64,000 nucleotides of DNA, from the NCBI GenBank assembly GCA_009760855.2, contig WPIO01000001.1:17213001-17277000 (forward strand), written 5' to 3'. A program made the translations under genes and the position numbers. Source of the stretch: Cristatella mucedo. Lineage: Eukaryota > Bryozoa > Phylactolaemata > Cristatellidae. Within the stretch, counting starts at the first letter, position 1. Every line of letters begins with the position of its first letter. Positions 47,201-57,665 of the stretch are shown in pieces. The notes beneath the pieces are model-generated. The model was given only the letters and a program-made list of their open reading frames with translations. It ran no database searches and had not been told where the DNA came from.

Positions 47201-50200
47201 GGGAGGGAGGCCTGAGCTGGTGGCTATGGGTTCAGGTAGTCATCGACTATAAGCAGCTGCTTTACCACGTACCTTTTCTCGGTAGAGCATGTACAGCCAC
47301 TCAGCGCAGCCTTCCTCGTCGTCAGGGATGTCTTTTATCTCGTAGCGTCTGACAAAACGAAACAGCAAGTCGGATACATGTCATCTTGGCTAACCGTTCA
47401 ACCTCGTTCAACACACTGCTCCTAAGCCTACGAGTGCACTTGGGTGTGACCGACGGATGAATGCCCACTAGCATCCTGCCCACCATCCGGCAGCTACGAC
47501 AGGCGGCACGCAAAATGTAGCTCGCTAAAAAGAGCTGCACCACCTGAAACGTAGCTGTAGGTCCAGCTTCTCACCGCGCAGAAGGGTCATCAGCTTGGGC
47601 TTCGGCCCCGTGCTGCTACAGGCCACGGTCAAGTCGTAGAGTGCAGGAACTGAAAGAAGAAGAAAAAACAGCATGTGAACAGGTTAGACCAGGTGCCCAA
47701 AGAAGTGTATGCAGAGCTTTGCCCAGCTCGACCAGCGACTGAAAAGCAACGGTACAAAGCTTCAAGAGTATCTGTTGCTAAGCCATATCGGCAAAGCAGC
47801 CGCTCAGAAAGAGATGTGCACCACAAGCTGCAGCAATAGCGACTCTAAGCACGAGTAGTGGCTCACAAGGCGAGAGGTGATACAAGCAGTAACACCAGCA
47901 GCAGCTACAGCAGCAGCAGCTACAGCAGCAGCAGCTACAGCAGCAGCAGCCATAGCAGCACCAGCAGCATCAGCAGTGGCAGCAGCAGCAAAAGCAGCCC
48001 CAGCAGCAGCAAAAGCATGACATCGTCAGGCAGGGTGCACGACAGCACAAGCCTAGTCAACATAGGGGATGCAAGTCGCCCGAAGACAGTACAAGTGCCT
48101 AGCTGGCTGCTTGGCCAAAGAAGGTGTTCTAGCTAGGTAACACGGACACGTTCCTCCTGAAACAGTTCGTTTGCAGTGTCGAAAAACAAAGGACAAGCAT
48201 GCACGTATATCCCACACAATAACAAACTAGTGAGAAAGGAATGGTGCACAAACAGTCATACCTGAGCGATGCCACAAACCGGAATGGAGAGCCGTCGGTG
48301 GCCACTCTAGGCACGGTCAGGCAAGATTAACGCTCAAGCATTTTAGGACACGCTCACGACAGGCGAGTACTCCCTGAACGACGGCTGGCTAGCTCAGGTC
48401 GGAATCACCTTCCACAACGCAGCGCTCAGCAAATGCAGCCAAAGAGCAAGCCGTAGAGAGCCGCTTGAGCCGACCCCCAGCACAGATCCACCTGTCAGAG
48501 CCCTCCAAATGGCTGCCACGTTTGATTGCCAAAACTCGGTTCTCAGCTAGCAAAGCGCTAGCGCAAAAACCTTACTCGTTGACCACTAGCAGACGACGAG
48601 CGCGTACGACCGGCACAGCACTGTGGCACTTTGACGAGGATCGACTGATGCTGTAGGCACACGGCTCGACCTCTCCGCGCGAAACATCAAACGCTCGAAG
48701 AAGTATCGTGTGGCGGCGTCGAGGCAAGCATCCTTCAGCCGACATCGGCCAAACTCAAGCAAGCTTGCGACCACAAGGCAGCAAGCGAGTGGTCGAGTGG
48801 CCGAGGTGCGACTAAGCTGCCCTGCTCAGCAGCGCCGTCAGCTAGCCGATGCCATTGGTTCGTCACGCATTGCAGTGCACAGCAGTGCACCACTGAGGAG
48901 AAGCCGGCCGAGGACTAGCTAGCCCTCCCGATCCTGAATCCCCCGCTCGACGAACTGCTGTTCATCTTCGGGGGGGGTAGGGGGTCGGTGCATTTGCTCA
49001 CAAAAACATCGGAAGGCCCGAGGTTCGACGGCCGGCAAATGGAGCAGAGACGGAGCGAGCAAGCAAAAGGCAGTGCACGCCACCGAGATCTTCACCGATG
49101 AGCGCAACAGCAGCAGCCCAAATCTTCACCGATGAGCGCAACAGCAGCAGCAGCCGCAGAGTGGACGGCGGCGGCAGCGCACTCACATTTCCCCTTCACT
49201 CCTTGCACTGCCGCCAGGAAGCCTTTCACTCGTGGCAGCAGGTGATGCTTCAGCGGCGGAATGCTCTTCTGCCTGCAATACTCGAGGCTTCGCTCGTGCT
49301 TGGCGGGGGTGAAACGTGTGCCCTCGCACAGGATTATGAACTACAAGAAATGGCAAGAATTTACTCGGGCTTCTGCTTAAGAAACCGATAAGGCTGAACA
49401 GCCAAGTGCCCTATCCTTCACTGAATGATGGCTATGCGCACGCCTCAGCAAGCAAACATGGCAAGTGGGATATGTATGCAGTTATGTGCACGTGCCTGCT
49501 TGAACTCGACAAAGCCACGAAGACTAAGTGGGTGTTTGTTTTCTCACGCTCATAGCCAAAGCGGTTTACCAAGGCTTACCGTAGGCCACAGACTTAATCT
49601 CGCACAACAAACAAAAGCTAGAAGCATATCTGGAGGATCAGGACAGCGATGAATCAAGCAGTATAGAGGCAAAAGTGTAGGAATGCTGCAAAAGATGTGC
49701 CATTTTAGGTAGCAGAAGATATAGCAAGTGTGCAGAAGTCGCAGTCTAGGACTAGCAGGGCATAACCATGTGCTGCCAGTGGTCTTCCAATGAAAAGGGA
49801 CAGCTAATTTAGTGTCGTAAGATGACCTGGGAGCACGAGAAAGCTGAAGCTAGTGTGGCAGCTCAGCTAGGCACGAATGAGCTAATCCCATGCAGGCCTT
49901 GTTGGTAAAAAAAATTTTTGCACTGTGCCCACTGATAAACCTAGAGCGCCACAGCTCCTTTAGCAGACGATACGCATGACTGAATTTGATTGGGTTTAAA
50001 AACATCAGCCAAGCAACCGTATTGAGCACTAACAGCAGAGGCCTAATAGCTTTTTTCTTCAGCATTGGCAACACTTAAGTTACAGCCGTCTGCCCTACAA
50101 GGAATCAGGGAGCTAAGAAGAACCTTCACTAGATAGAGACCGAACCCGGGGACTAGCTTAAGGGGGCAGTCTTCTGCATAAAACTTACAAATGCGATAGT

Positions 50201-53200
50201 AAAAGAGGGCAACGAAATTACTCAAACTCGACGATGCTGGTGCTACAGCATCTCCAGATAAGATTGCATTTATACCTGCTGTATGCTTAAGATTTTCTCC
50301 AAGGAGTTTGGTTTCATCATCATTCAGCTTATGGATATTAATTGATCAGAGAAACATATTATCTGCAAGGCAAGGATTCAAATTATCTGGGTCGACATAC
50401 TGTCGTGATCTTCAGTAAACTACAGCGATCCACCTCTAAACAGCAGTGCACTATTCGGCCGACTGCACTTGCAGTGTATCTGAAAAATGTTGCTAATTCC
50501 TGTTTACCATGATTGCCCCCTCCTCCGAAGTTCAGCCAGTCTTGTCACCAGCTACTGCTTATCGCGATCTACCAATAAATCGTGGCAAAAAATTAAAAAC
50601 AAGATTGCATACTACACAAAATTGAAATCGCAGTGTACCAGCAAAACTGTGAGCTTGTCTTATCTGTACCTGCTAGATAAGACCAGATCTCGACATGGCA
50701 AAGACTGCACATGCTCAAGCAAGTGTGATCAATTGTGTCGAAAGCTACCGACAGGTATACCACGAGTATGGCAGCCAAATTATCACTACCAATGCTGTAA
50801 GTGTTATCATTTCTACCTAGGATGTCATTAGTAACAGAAAATACGATTTCAGCAGAATAGCTAGCGCTGAATCCACACTTAAAATTTTCCTGAAAGTCAT
50901 TCCTGTCTATGTGTTACGAGTGCTGTTTAGCAAAAGAAATCTACGATAAAATTGTTTAATGACAATTTCTACAACCATTGCGATCCAAAAAGGAAAGATG
51001 TGGATGACCAGCTTCCATTTCCCAATACCAATAAGTTATATTCCATCGGATGGTCAGAAGGAAAGGTGCTGCTTTCATGTACTCCCTACATCTGAAGTAG
51101 TAACCACCTGCAAATGAAGCATCCGGTTGAGCCATATTTAGCCATCTTACCCTACTTGAAGCTAGTGAGTGGATGTTAACGTAGCCACTTAAAGTCATCG
51201 AGCATGAGCCCACCGAGTGATGGACAGGCACAAGTCTTCTACCAATTGCACCACGAAGTTAAATACAGCTAGCAGTACCAAGAAGAGGCATTTATTTACA
51301 GGCCAAGTAGGTGATGATGAATCATAACAACGAGCTAGCCACAGCTACACATCCGTTCACTGGCACGATATTGATTTGGTAAGCCGTGGTGGCACACTAG
51401 GTAAGGCAGTTGCTTTTCACGACCTCGGACCCGAGGTCGTGGGTTCGAATCCTGTGGCGGGCGACCATTTATCGCCACTGCAAGCGGTGGTGATAGCCGT
51501 AAAAGCTCTTCTGTTGCTATACAAAAGAGGCTGTTAAACCAGCTACTACTATTATTATTATTTATTACTAGTTCGAGAAGTGGCTTATCAATAGACCCGT
51601 GGCCCAAGCCTAGGCAAAGTAGACAGTGTGGCTTGCAGACAAGCATCTGCAGGCGCATGCATACATAGCAGTGTTCGGGCCAGTGGGCAGGTGCTCCAGA
51701 CACTCCCCTTCGGAAGTCTGCCAGTGTCCGGCATGCCAGTCCCAGTACTTGGAGGAACACCGAAGCAGCCGGCAGCTTACGTTCACTGGAATGTCGTCAG
51801 GGTACTCGGTGAGCCGCTGGAAGCCTCTGGCAATCCTGGCCCTGTCACGATCCCAGTCACGCTTGACGAAAAGAGCCTCGCTGAAGTACCACGACCAGCC
51901 TTGCACCGGGAAGTATTTGGCCACATCTTTCACCATGGCTTTGCTGCCCTACAACGGCAGGGCAGCGGCTAGCAGTCCAGCTGGCCAGGGCGGGTAGTAA
52001 ACCCTACACTGCAGGCTGCCAGGCAGCTCGACTAGAATTCGGTTAGGGAACACCGACGACAGATGATTGGTGCGCGAGCAAACACAGGTATCATCGGGGC
52101 AGTGCCAGTTCGCCAGAAGGCTAGTCGGCAGCTTCGGAAACTCGGGGCAGGCGCAAATACTAGCAGAGTATGCACAGCGTGAGTGCTAACATAATTTCTA
52201 TCAATCAGTACCAAACCTGGACAGCCCTTCAGAAACTGGGGCCAGTGTAGGGAAATGTTGTCCATAGGGGCAGCATGATTAAGCGTACTGAAAGCCGCTT
52301 GGACTTTGAGTGTGCCTTAGAAAACTCCCCGGGCAACACTCACTTAAAATCTGTGACTTTGTGGAATTACAGAGGGAGATACAACAACAACAGTGGCAGC
52401 ATGGAGAAGTCCCAGCCCAAGTTCAAGGACACCGTAGCCTAGAGGTCTTCTTCATAAATAAAATTTGATCCCCTCGTACGGTTATCTCAAAGTACAGGAC
52501 GACCGACCTCTCGTTTTCATACTAAGTTGTCAGTGACTGAGCTATCGAGAATAACATAATACCACAACTCAATACACGGCTTGAAGCCAAGGCTTCAACT
52601 TTCTATCTACCTATTAGAGCAGAACTCCTTTCCGGCATATCTAAAAGTAACAAGAAAAAGTTTTAGTTCTCTAAGAATCCAAAGCTACCCTGGTTTGGCC
52701 CAGGGGTAAGGACATGCCTTTTAACAACCAGGGTTAACAACCGGTCGTTGGCTCAAGCCCTGCTGCACATACAAAGCACATGGATACAGATAACAATGAC
52801 ATGCAAATGTTGTATCGCTTTTATTACTATCATCATTTGTATTATCCCAGTGAACATTCAGAATGTTGGCCTACGTTTTAAATTGCAATCCGGTGCCGAA
52901 CTGCCGCCATTACGTCTGCTGCGGTCGGTGACCAGAGACCTTATCTGCTCATCGACTTATGCAGTCAGGGCCAGGTGAGGATTAACTCACCTCAACCGAG
53001 CAGTCCACTACAGCAGTGCTTGGCACCCCTGAATGAGTGCACGTGTGCCCTTAGGCAGTGAATTCAAGTAAGGCAGTAATTAAAATAAAAACAGTGACCT
53101 GCTAAGGCCATCTCAGGTGGAACAGAGAACAAAGTGCCGACCAATTTTCCTGCCTGCAAGCCTGAATTATACTACTACACAAGATGGAAGTCTGAAATAC

Positions 53201-53853
53201 CTCTTCACTGCCACCGAAGGCAGGCAGACAAGGCTCGAGCTCATTAGAGCAGGCAAAGAGAGCCAACCGACTGGCCACAGGCTGGCTCCCTGTGGCTGGC
53301 CGGCCAACAAGCACCGCACGGCTGGCACAGGAGCCACCTCGAGAGGAAAGCAGCAGCACGGACGACACAGCGACGTTGCAATACTAGTTGCTGATTCGGC
53401 AGCTTCTTTTTGTATAACGGCAGAAGAGCATTAAAGGCTATCGCCACCGCTTGCAGCGGCAATAAAGAAGTGCCCACCGCAGGATTCGAACCCGCGACTT
53501 CGGGACCGAGGTCGCGAGAAGCAGAAGAATGAGACAGCGGTCGCTGGGGCCCTCGAGCATTCAGCAAACGTAAGCTGGTGGACAGGGAAAGCCAGCATAC
53601 TGATCGACAGACAGCTGCTTCGGTGGCTAGGGGGCGAGCATGAGCTCCTCTGCGGCTGCTGCACCTCGTCAGCATGACACCACTGACACCGATGCAGACC
53701 AATGCAATCTCCTCCGACCAAAGAGCAGCTGAAGACACACAGAGCGAACCCCTTTATCTTGCCAACAACTATCGGCAAACAAGTCAGGGAGTATCACACT
53801 TCAAGCTCCATTCGACACCATGGCAGCAGCAGCAGCAGCAGCAGCAGCATGAC

Positions 53854-53884
<31 letters not shown>

Positions 53885-55963
53885 TGCCTCCAGCAGCAGC
53901 AGGAGCCATGGCCACGGCAGGCATGATACCAACCAGCCACCCAAAAGCTCTCCCCTCACAACAGTGTGATAATACTAAAAATAACACTGCATTTGTGTGG
54001 CACCCTCAAACAACTGAATCTCTTTCTGGACACTTTACATATGCTGCAATGGAAGCATGGCCGTACGGTTAGTCGTGCCATGCGCGGTGTCGACATGCAT
54101 AATACGGTCAGTGGCAGCGTGCGCTTGCAGTGGTGACATGCGTAAGTCGGCAGTACTGGGGTGGCGGCAGCATGCTCCCAAGTGCTCCAGCGTGCTGGGA
54201 CGTCCACGTGGTGCCCATAGGATGACCACAGAGCAAGAACTGGCCAAGGACGCTGCTAATGCTGCTATGGCACAACTGGCGCAGGGCACAGCGAGACGGC
54301 CGGTGACTGCGGCAGCGGCGGCTGCTTACACCGAGTATAGAGTAACTCCCACAGAACATGTAGCCAATGATCCAGTCGATATCGTACTTGTGGTTCATGG
54401 TCACCAGGCAGTGCTCACACTGCATCTTAGCGACGTCATCTGGATTACCATACAGGGTTAGCTCTGACCCTGACCACCAGCTGGCAAGGAACGAGTAATC
54501 TGCAGAAGGAGACAAGACTCGGCGACAATATGCAATATCGGTGCATGTCAGCAGCGCATTAAGCTAAATCGAGTCAGCAGCAAAGGTTAGGAATTGCGTA
54601 GCCACTTGGCGAGCCAGACTAGAGCGAAAAGTTGGCATTTCCTGAATACAGGTCGTTGAGTGACTTCTACTTAACCCACCAGTCTACCCAGCAACTTTTG
54701 CAACTAGAATACTGTACGAGGCTCGTCCTGGGAGTAATCTTCGTGGGTTGCCCACAAGCAGACATGTTGAAATCTGACAGGTGCCATGTTAACGCCTGAT
54801 TGCTGAGTGTGATCAGTGTAAGCCGAGCATGCAGAACAGAGTCGAACCCAGCCAAATTAGATTAAAATCAGGACCCTGGCAAGCATATCTTTATATAAAG
54901 GGAAACTATAGAATTATTTTTATCCAGCTAACATTAATGTGAGGCACACTGGTGTGGCTCTAGCAACTTATAGAGGTTATGTGAACTAATAGCATTTATC
55001 ATCAACAGTGAACAGGGCTAACAGTGAGTGCAATCTGCTAACAAGGGACAGGGGGCAGCACAGCTGGGTCTTAGCCCAGGAGTAAGGTGCTTGCTCTTCA
55101 CAATCCGGGTAGTAGGTTCCGGTCCTCCAGTGGTCGATCCCTTATTGACGATTGCAAGTGGGGGGGTGATAGTGGCAGACTCTTCTAGCGCTATATAAAT
55201 GAAGCTATTAAATCGGCTCACCATATTTTAAAGCAGCCCCTTCCCTCATAACTTTTTCTAAAGCATGAGCATGCATGCAAGAACGAGTTCAATTTGCAAC
55301 TTTTCTTGGATGCACACTAACTGCAAGCAAATAAAATAGCCGAGATGCCCATACCAACAAACATCAATATTGTCACAACAGAGACACATCAGTGTCAGCA
55401 CATTGCTTGCTAATGCTATTGCACTGTAAGCTACATGCTTACCAAGGTAATTGCAAGTGTATGCCCATATATAATAACAATGATACTTTTGCATAGCACC
55501 CTCAGCAAACTTAATCTCTTTTTTGGCACTTTACATATGCTTCCCACAAGATTGATTCAATAGCTAAACAGAATAACCGAGCTGATACTTGTTACCTCGT
55601 CAGACATGTTACCAATACGACAATGAAAAAAGTACCTGACAGCATGAGCGGCATACCAGCAATGTGCAAAATGCAATGCAACTTTTGCAACCACGCCTTG
55701 AATTATATAGCCCAGTTAAAAATAGGGTAAAACCAAGGAACGACTTGTTGCATGCCAGCGATAAGTGGGTGGTTCAGAGTACATCAAGCCTTACGACTCC
55801 ATATCCAGTAGCAAAGATAGTAGTCGATTCGTCGGTACAAATTGGGCGAGAGTGGCCAGACGGCACAGGCCACGAGCTGTACGAAGTTCACAGCTAGGCC
55901 GTTAACGATATAGACGTAACAGAGCACGAGAAGAAAGGCAGATTGGAGTGCATTCATGATCAT
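41081..55963 (-). CDS. AGPAT3/4: 1-acyl-sn-glycerol-3-phosphate acyltransferase (AGPAT3/4/5-like), multi-exon
   Basis: Exons in transcript order (window coordinates, - strand): 55795-55963, 54330-54499, 51781-51948, 49187-49340, 47544-47649, 47273-47348, 41081-41282. All junctions are GT-AG and phase-consistent, giving about 348 residues. The enzyme acylates lysophosphatidic acid to phosphatidic acid in the ER membrane in glycerophospholipid synthesis. Evidence: an N-terminal hydrophobic segment, NFVQL...WPLS..LYRR, the catalytic NHX4D motif as NHKYDID (His93, Asp98), the substrate motif EGTR (175-178), [11 protein letters not shown] and the C-terminal membrane region. These follow AGPAT3/4 order (human about 376 residues). 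NHKYDID is typical of AGPAT3/4/5 rather than AGPAT1/2. The last exon (about 30 residues) is not found. Confidence 0.9.
41432..41510 (-). mobile_element. Short LINE 3' tail
   Basis: AATAATAATAATGCACTTGA, TAAAGCGCCCTCAGAGAACT and CTCTAGGCGCTTTACATTTG form the complement of the LINE 3' end. Only about 70 bases are preserved. Confidence 0.8.
41988..42160 (-). repeat. SINE family A copy
   Basis: Read on -, it shows GCCCACTGGGTAAGGCGGTT, the palindrome CGACCTCGGCCCCGAGGTCG, GGGTTCGAATCC, then the tail AAGAGGCTGTTAAATCAGCT. This is one of the better preserved copies. Confidence 0.85.
43316..44870 (-). mobile_element. LINE retrotransposon copy, 5'-truncated, broken reverse transcriptase
   Basis: Reading on -, the copy has the RT motif [20 protein letters not shown], then [10 protein letters not shown], and the active-site block as [10 protein letters not shown], where the usual YADD is YAND. 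After it come [18 protein letters not shown] and the C-terminal block, then a 3' end with CTAGAAAGAGATGGAGTTAT and TTATTATTGTT. Motifs suggest the Jockey/CR1/L2 superfamily. Stops and frameshifts separate the pieces (44,417-44,674, 44,353-44,544 and 43,583-44,137), so it is dead. It lies antisense-neutral, in the same direction as the host acyltransferase gene. Confidence 0.88.
45655..46220 (-). mobile_element. Older LINE remnant
   Basis: Peptide pieces on - such as [20 protein letters not shown] correspond to [20 protein letters not shown] of the younger copies. A tail with GTAAGAGAACTATATTTCTT and CTAGGCATTTCACACATGC lies at its 3' end. It is strongly diverged. Confidence 0.6.
47273..47348 (-). 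CDS. AGPAT3/4: AGPAT-like exon 6
   Basis: After TTTTGTCAG one base completes Arg, then [20 protein letters not shown] and LYREK, ending in phase 0 at AAAAG|GTACGT. It matches RRFPLEDIPLDEKEAAQWLH of human AGPAT3. Confidence 0.9.
47544..47649 (-). CDS. AGPAT3/4: AGPAT-like exon 5
   Basis: It follows a strong pyrimidine tract and CTTTCAG and reads [20 protein letters not shown], then [14 protein letters not shown], ending in phase 2 at TTTCAG|GTGGTG. ALYDLTV matches AVYDVTL of AGPAT3, and [11 protein letters not shown] matches ILYGKKYEADM. Confidence 0.9.
47884..48030. repeat. (AGC)n imperfect microsatellite
   Basis: Runs of AGC are broken by TAC and CAT triplets, in intron 4 of the acyltransferase gene. 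The + strand Ser-rich frame is a repeat artefact. Confidence 0.9.
48030..49186 (-). other. Part of AGPAT-like intron 4, no feature recognised
   Basis: Apart from a short tandem duplication of AAATCTTCACCGATGAGCGC-type sequence near 49,085-49,150 (ATCTTCACCGATGAGCGCAA twice, 37 bases apart) and a G-run at 48,970, I see nothing in this stretch. Confidence 0.5.
49187..49340 (-). CDS. AGPAT3/4: AGPAT-like exon 4: EGTR motif
   Basis: After TTTCTTGTAG it reads [20 protein letters not shown] and later [20 protein letters not shown], ending in phase 1 at AAAT|GTGAGT. EGTR is acyltransferase motif III, and the KHHLLPR(V/T)KG block is motif IV. This is the best-conserved exon and secures the family. 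Confidence 0.95.
49850..50850 (-). mobile_element. Strongly diverged LINE remnant
   Basis: On -, fragments appear in LINE order: [16 protein letters not shown] (50,593-50,778; RT motif LSxAFDTIDH), then [15 protein letters not shown] near 50,300, then [20 protein letters not shown] and [10 protein letters not shown] near 49,930-50,000. The last corresponds to LQLVxNSAARL...LLxxLHWLP. All frames are broken. It appears to belong to a different and older LINE lineage from the copies at 43 and 61 kb. Confidence 0.65.
51378..51562 (+). repeat. SINE family A copy, well preserved
   Basis: It contains GGCACACTAGGTAAGGCAGT (A-box-like), CGACCTCGGACCCGAGGTCG, GGGTTCGAATCC, AAGCGGTGGTGATAGCCGTA, GCTCTTCTGTTGCTATACAA and AAGAGGCTGTTAAACCAGCT, then ACTATTATTATTATT. 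A full-length copy is about 170 bases plus the tail. Confidence 0.9.
51781..51948 (-). CDS. AGPAT3/4: AGPAT-like exon 3
   Basis: After CCGTTGTAG the frame reads [20 protein letters not shown], then [20 protein letters not shown], ending [10 protein letters not shown] in phase 0 at GAAC|GTAAGC. It matches SKVLAKKELLYVPLIGWTWY and KRKWEEDR of human AGPAT3, which includes motif II (GW.WY..E..F..R.W..D). Confidence 0.95.
52640..52765 (+). repeat. SINE family B copy
   Basis: GGTTTGGCCCAGGGGTAAGG (A-box-like) is followed by GGCTCAAGCCCTGC (B-box-like). It is preceded by TAGTTCTCTAAGAATCC, which may belong to a neighbouring LINE tail. Boundaries are uncertain. Confidence 0.5.
53398..53535 (-). repeat. 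SINE family A copy
   Basis: The complement of the tail (TTTTTGTATAACGGCAGAAG) is followed by GGATTCGAACCCGCGACTTC and GGGACCGAGGTCGCGAGAAG. The copy is truncated before the head's end. Confidence 0.8.
53820..53905. repeat. (CAG)n microsatellite
   Basis: Two CAG/AGC runs are separated by TGACTCC, in intron 2 of the acyltransferase gene. It codes Gln or Ser in + frames but lies in no recognised exon. Confidence 0.9.
53970..54150 (-). mobile_element. LINE 3' fragment
   Basis: It has TAATACTAAAAATAACACTG, CACCCTCAAACAACTGAATC, TCTTTCTGGACACTTTACAT and ATGCTGCAATGG, then degraded copies of the GCATGCACAGTGTCAGC region. Orientation is reverse. Confidence 0.7.
54330..54499 (-). CDS. AGPAT3/4: AGPAT-like exon 2: catalytic NHX4D
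   Basis: After CCTTCTGCAG two bases complete His57, then [20 protein letters not shown] and [20 protein letters not shown], ending YSILG at GGT|GTAAGC (phase 0). His93 and Asp98 form the catalytic dyad of acyltransferase motif I. The one-codon-different donor at CTCG|GTGTAA would break the frame with exon 3, so GGT|GTAAGC is preferred. Confidence 0.95.
55068..55224 (+). repeat. SINE family A copy
   Basis: GGTCTTAGCCCAGGAGTAAG begins the A-box-like head, followed by GGTAGTAGGTTCCGGTCCTC, ATTGCAAGTGGGGGGGTGAT and GAAGCTATTAAATCGGCTC. It is moderately diverged. Confidence 0.7.
55470..55562 (-). mobile_element. LINE 3' tail fragment
   Basis: ATAATAACAATGATACTTTT, GCATAGCACCCTCAGCAAAC and GGCACTTTACATATGCT are the complement of the LINE 3' end. 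Confidence 0.7.
55795..55963 (-). CDS. AGPAT3/4: AGPAT-like exon 1: start codon and first membrane segment
   Basis: [20 protein letters not shown] then [20 protein letters not shown] and [16 protein letters not shown] end in phase 1 at AGTC|GTAAGG. The membrane segment followed by NFVQL...WP(L/V)S...LYRR is the usual N-terminus of AGPAT3/4 proteins. Two in-frame ATGs (55,963 and 55,957) are possible; the first is taken. Confidence 0.9.
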
Positions 55964-57591
55964 GCTCTTTGACTGGACTGGACTTCTGATGCTGTTTTCT
56001 TCAGAGACGATTCACAGCAGGGTCTGCAGCAGTAGAGGCAATATGCAATCTATTGAATATATCACCAACCAGGTTACAAAGGAAGGTCCGGGTCACACCA
56101 CAAACAGTGACAGCAGATCGTGCATTAATTGGATAGCTGAGTAGCTCAAAGTTACAGCAAATAATAAATAAATAAATAAATGCTAGCTGATTTAACAGCC
56201 TCTTTTGTATAGCGACAAAAGAGCCTTTCCGGCTATCACCACTGCTTGCAGTGGCGATAAAGGATCGCCCACTGCAGGATTCGAGCCCACGACCTCGGGG
56301 CCGAGGTCGTGAAAAGCAACCGCCTTACCTAGTGAGCCATTACGGCTCACTTCACATGAGCTGTGCAAGTGATCTGAAAGCTGGATGGCAGGACATCTAC
56401 CGAGTAATCAGCGCCAGGCTACCGCTGTCTGTTTGCATGCCAAACCAAGCCTGCTTCGGCAGCAGACACTGCAGTCTGTAATAGCGACATGCATTCGAAC
56501 TGGGGAAAAAATCGACGACAAGAGTCGGCCACGGAAATGCCGGTAGAAAAAAAGGGGCGACAGAATTACCATTCAACAACGGTCCACACAACGGTGCACA
56601 GCCAGCAGGTCCTTAATATGAGTACAAAGGCAAAACCAGGTCCAGCACGATCTCTAAGCTACGCGACCGCGATCGGTATACCATATTTTCACCGCAGATG
56701 GCCACCTGCGAAATAATAAATGCTGATAAGCGGCCTCTGCCACGACACAAGAGGCCTGAGATATCATCTCACAACAATATCGGCTCCACTACTACATCAG
56801 TGGGTGCTTGAATAACACTAGGCTAAGGGCAGTCTAAGCAACAGCCTTAAATCAGGGTCGAACATACGAGTCAGAAACCGAAGGTCGGTTCGGACACGCA
56901 GACGATTCACTATTGCCCCCTCCCTACTCAATTGAGTGATGTTTACGGAGCTCGGGCACAGCGGCTATAAAAAGCGTACAAGGCATTTATCATTCGTAAC
57001 TTGAGCGGTCGACCCGAGCGACCGCACAATTTAACTTACGCACGAGGGGTCGACTACTCCCTCGCGGGCTCTAGTGCAGGCTGGAAGACATATAGGCCAG
57101 GCATCGATAGGTAGCTGAACCTCGTGCGGTGGCTTAGTGTCACCGAGTTGAGTTTCTAAGCCGACAGGCATGATAAGTAGTAGTCAGATCCGTCGTACTA
57201 ACGCTGCAATTCAACCTCAAAGTCAAAAGAAATGGGTTGGCTACAACGACTGGAAGACCCGCGGACCTCGGTAAAGGCTGCTAAATTGGCCACCGACAAA
57301 CTCCGGATAGCCGACCTGCCTGCGCGACCGCTAGCGCACGATACCGAAGCGAATCGGACCAGTTATGGCAGCTATGTAGACCACTGATAGAACCACCAGT
57401 GGGCACACCGAGTAACCATAAATTGCTTACTACTGCATTGGCAAACGCACGTGGCCGATATTCTTGAAGATTATTGGATGCATACAGTCTATGCAAATAT
57501 GTATACTACCTAGAGACGCACCAATGGAAGCGTCCCGCCTACCGCAGTAGCTCTTCCACCTGGAGGACCGATCAGCCGCGACTCCGTCTCC
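55964..57591 (-). other. Upstream region of the AGPAT-like gene
   Basis: It is the presumed 5' UTR and promoter side of the acyltransferase. Apart from the SINE at 56,178-56,352 nothing is recognised, and no TATA box or start site could be set. Confidence 0.35.
56178..56352 (-). repeat. SINE family A copy, well preserved
   Basis: On -: TGGCTCACTAGGTAAGGCGG, CGACCTCGGCCCCGAGGTCG, GGGCTCGAATCCTGCAGTGG, GATAGCCGGAAAGGCTCTTT, then AAGAGGCTGTTAAATCAGCT and a TTTA run. It closely matches the copy at 63,798. Confidence 0.9.
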
Positions 57592-57665
57592 TCAAGTTCC
57601 TATGCCAGCGTTTTGGCTGCCGTTTAGATCCATAATGCTCTTTACCGCCTCGAATATTTCTGTTC
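57592..57665 (-). CDS. Candidate terminal exon of an unrecognised gene
   Basis: After TTATTATGCCAG the frame (two bases, then TEIFEAVKSIMDLNGSQNAG and IGT) runs to a TGA at 57,592-57,594. It joins in phase to the candidate exon at 58,133-58,217, giving a plausible soluble C-terminus with a helical segment. No family is recognised, and the open stretch is only 23 codons. Confidence 0.3.

Larger units (their letters stand above)
41283..47272 (-). other. AGPAT-like intron 6 (6.0 kb)
   Basis: It contains a short LINE tail at 41,432, a SINE at 41,988, the large LINE copy at 43,316-44,870 and an older LINE remnant at 45,655-46,220. No further exon is seen. The 42,170-43,200 and 46,230-47,270 parts hold nothing I recognise. 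Confidence 0.55.
49341..51780 (-). other. AGPAT-like intron 3
   Basis: It contains a diverged LINE remnant (49,850-50,850) and a SINE family A copy (51,378-51,560). The remainder shows no recognised feature. Confidence 0.5.
54500..55794 (-). other. AGPAT-like intron 1
   Basis: It contains a SINE at 55,068-55,222 and a LINE tail fragment at 55,470-55,560. Nothing else is recognised. Confidence 0.55.

Noticed and set aside
51400..51480. tRNA gene candidate
   Set aside because: A- and B-box-like sequences are present, but the same unit with its tail recurs at least eight times, so these are SINE heads and not tRNA genes.
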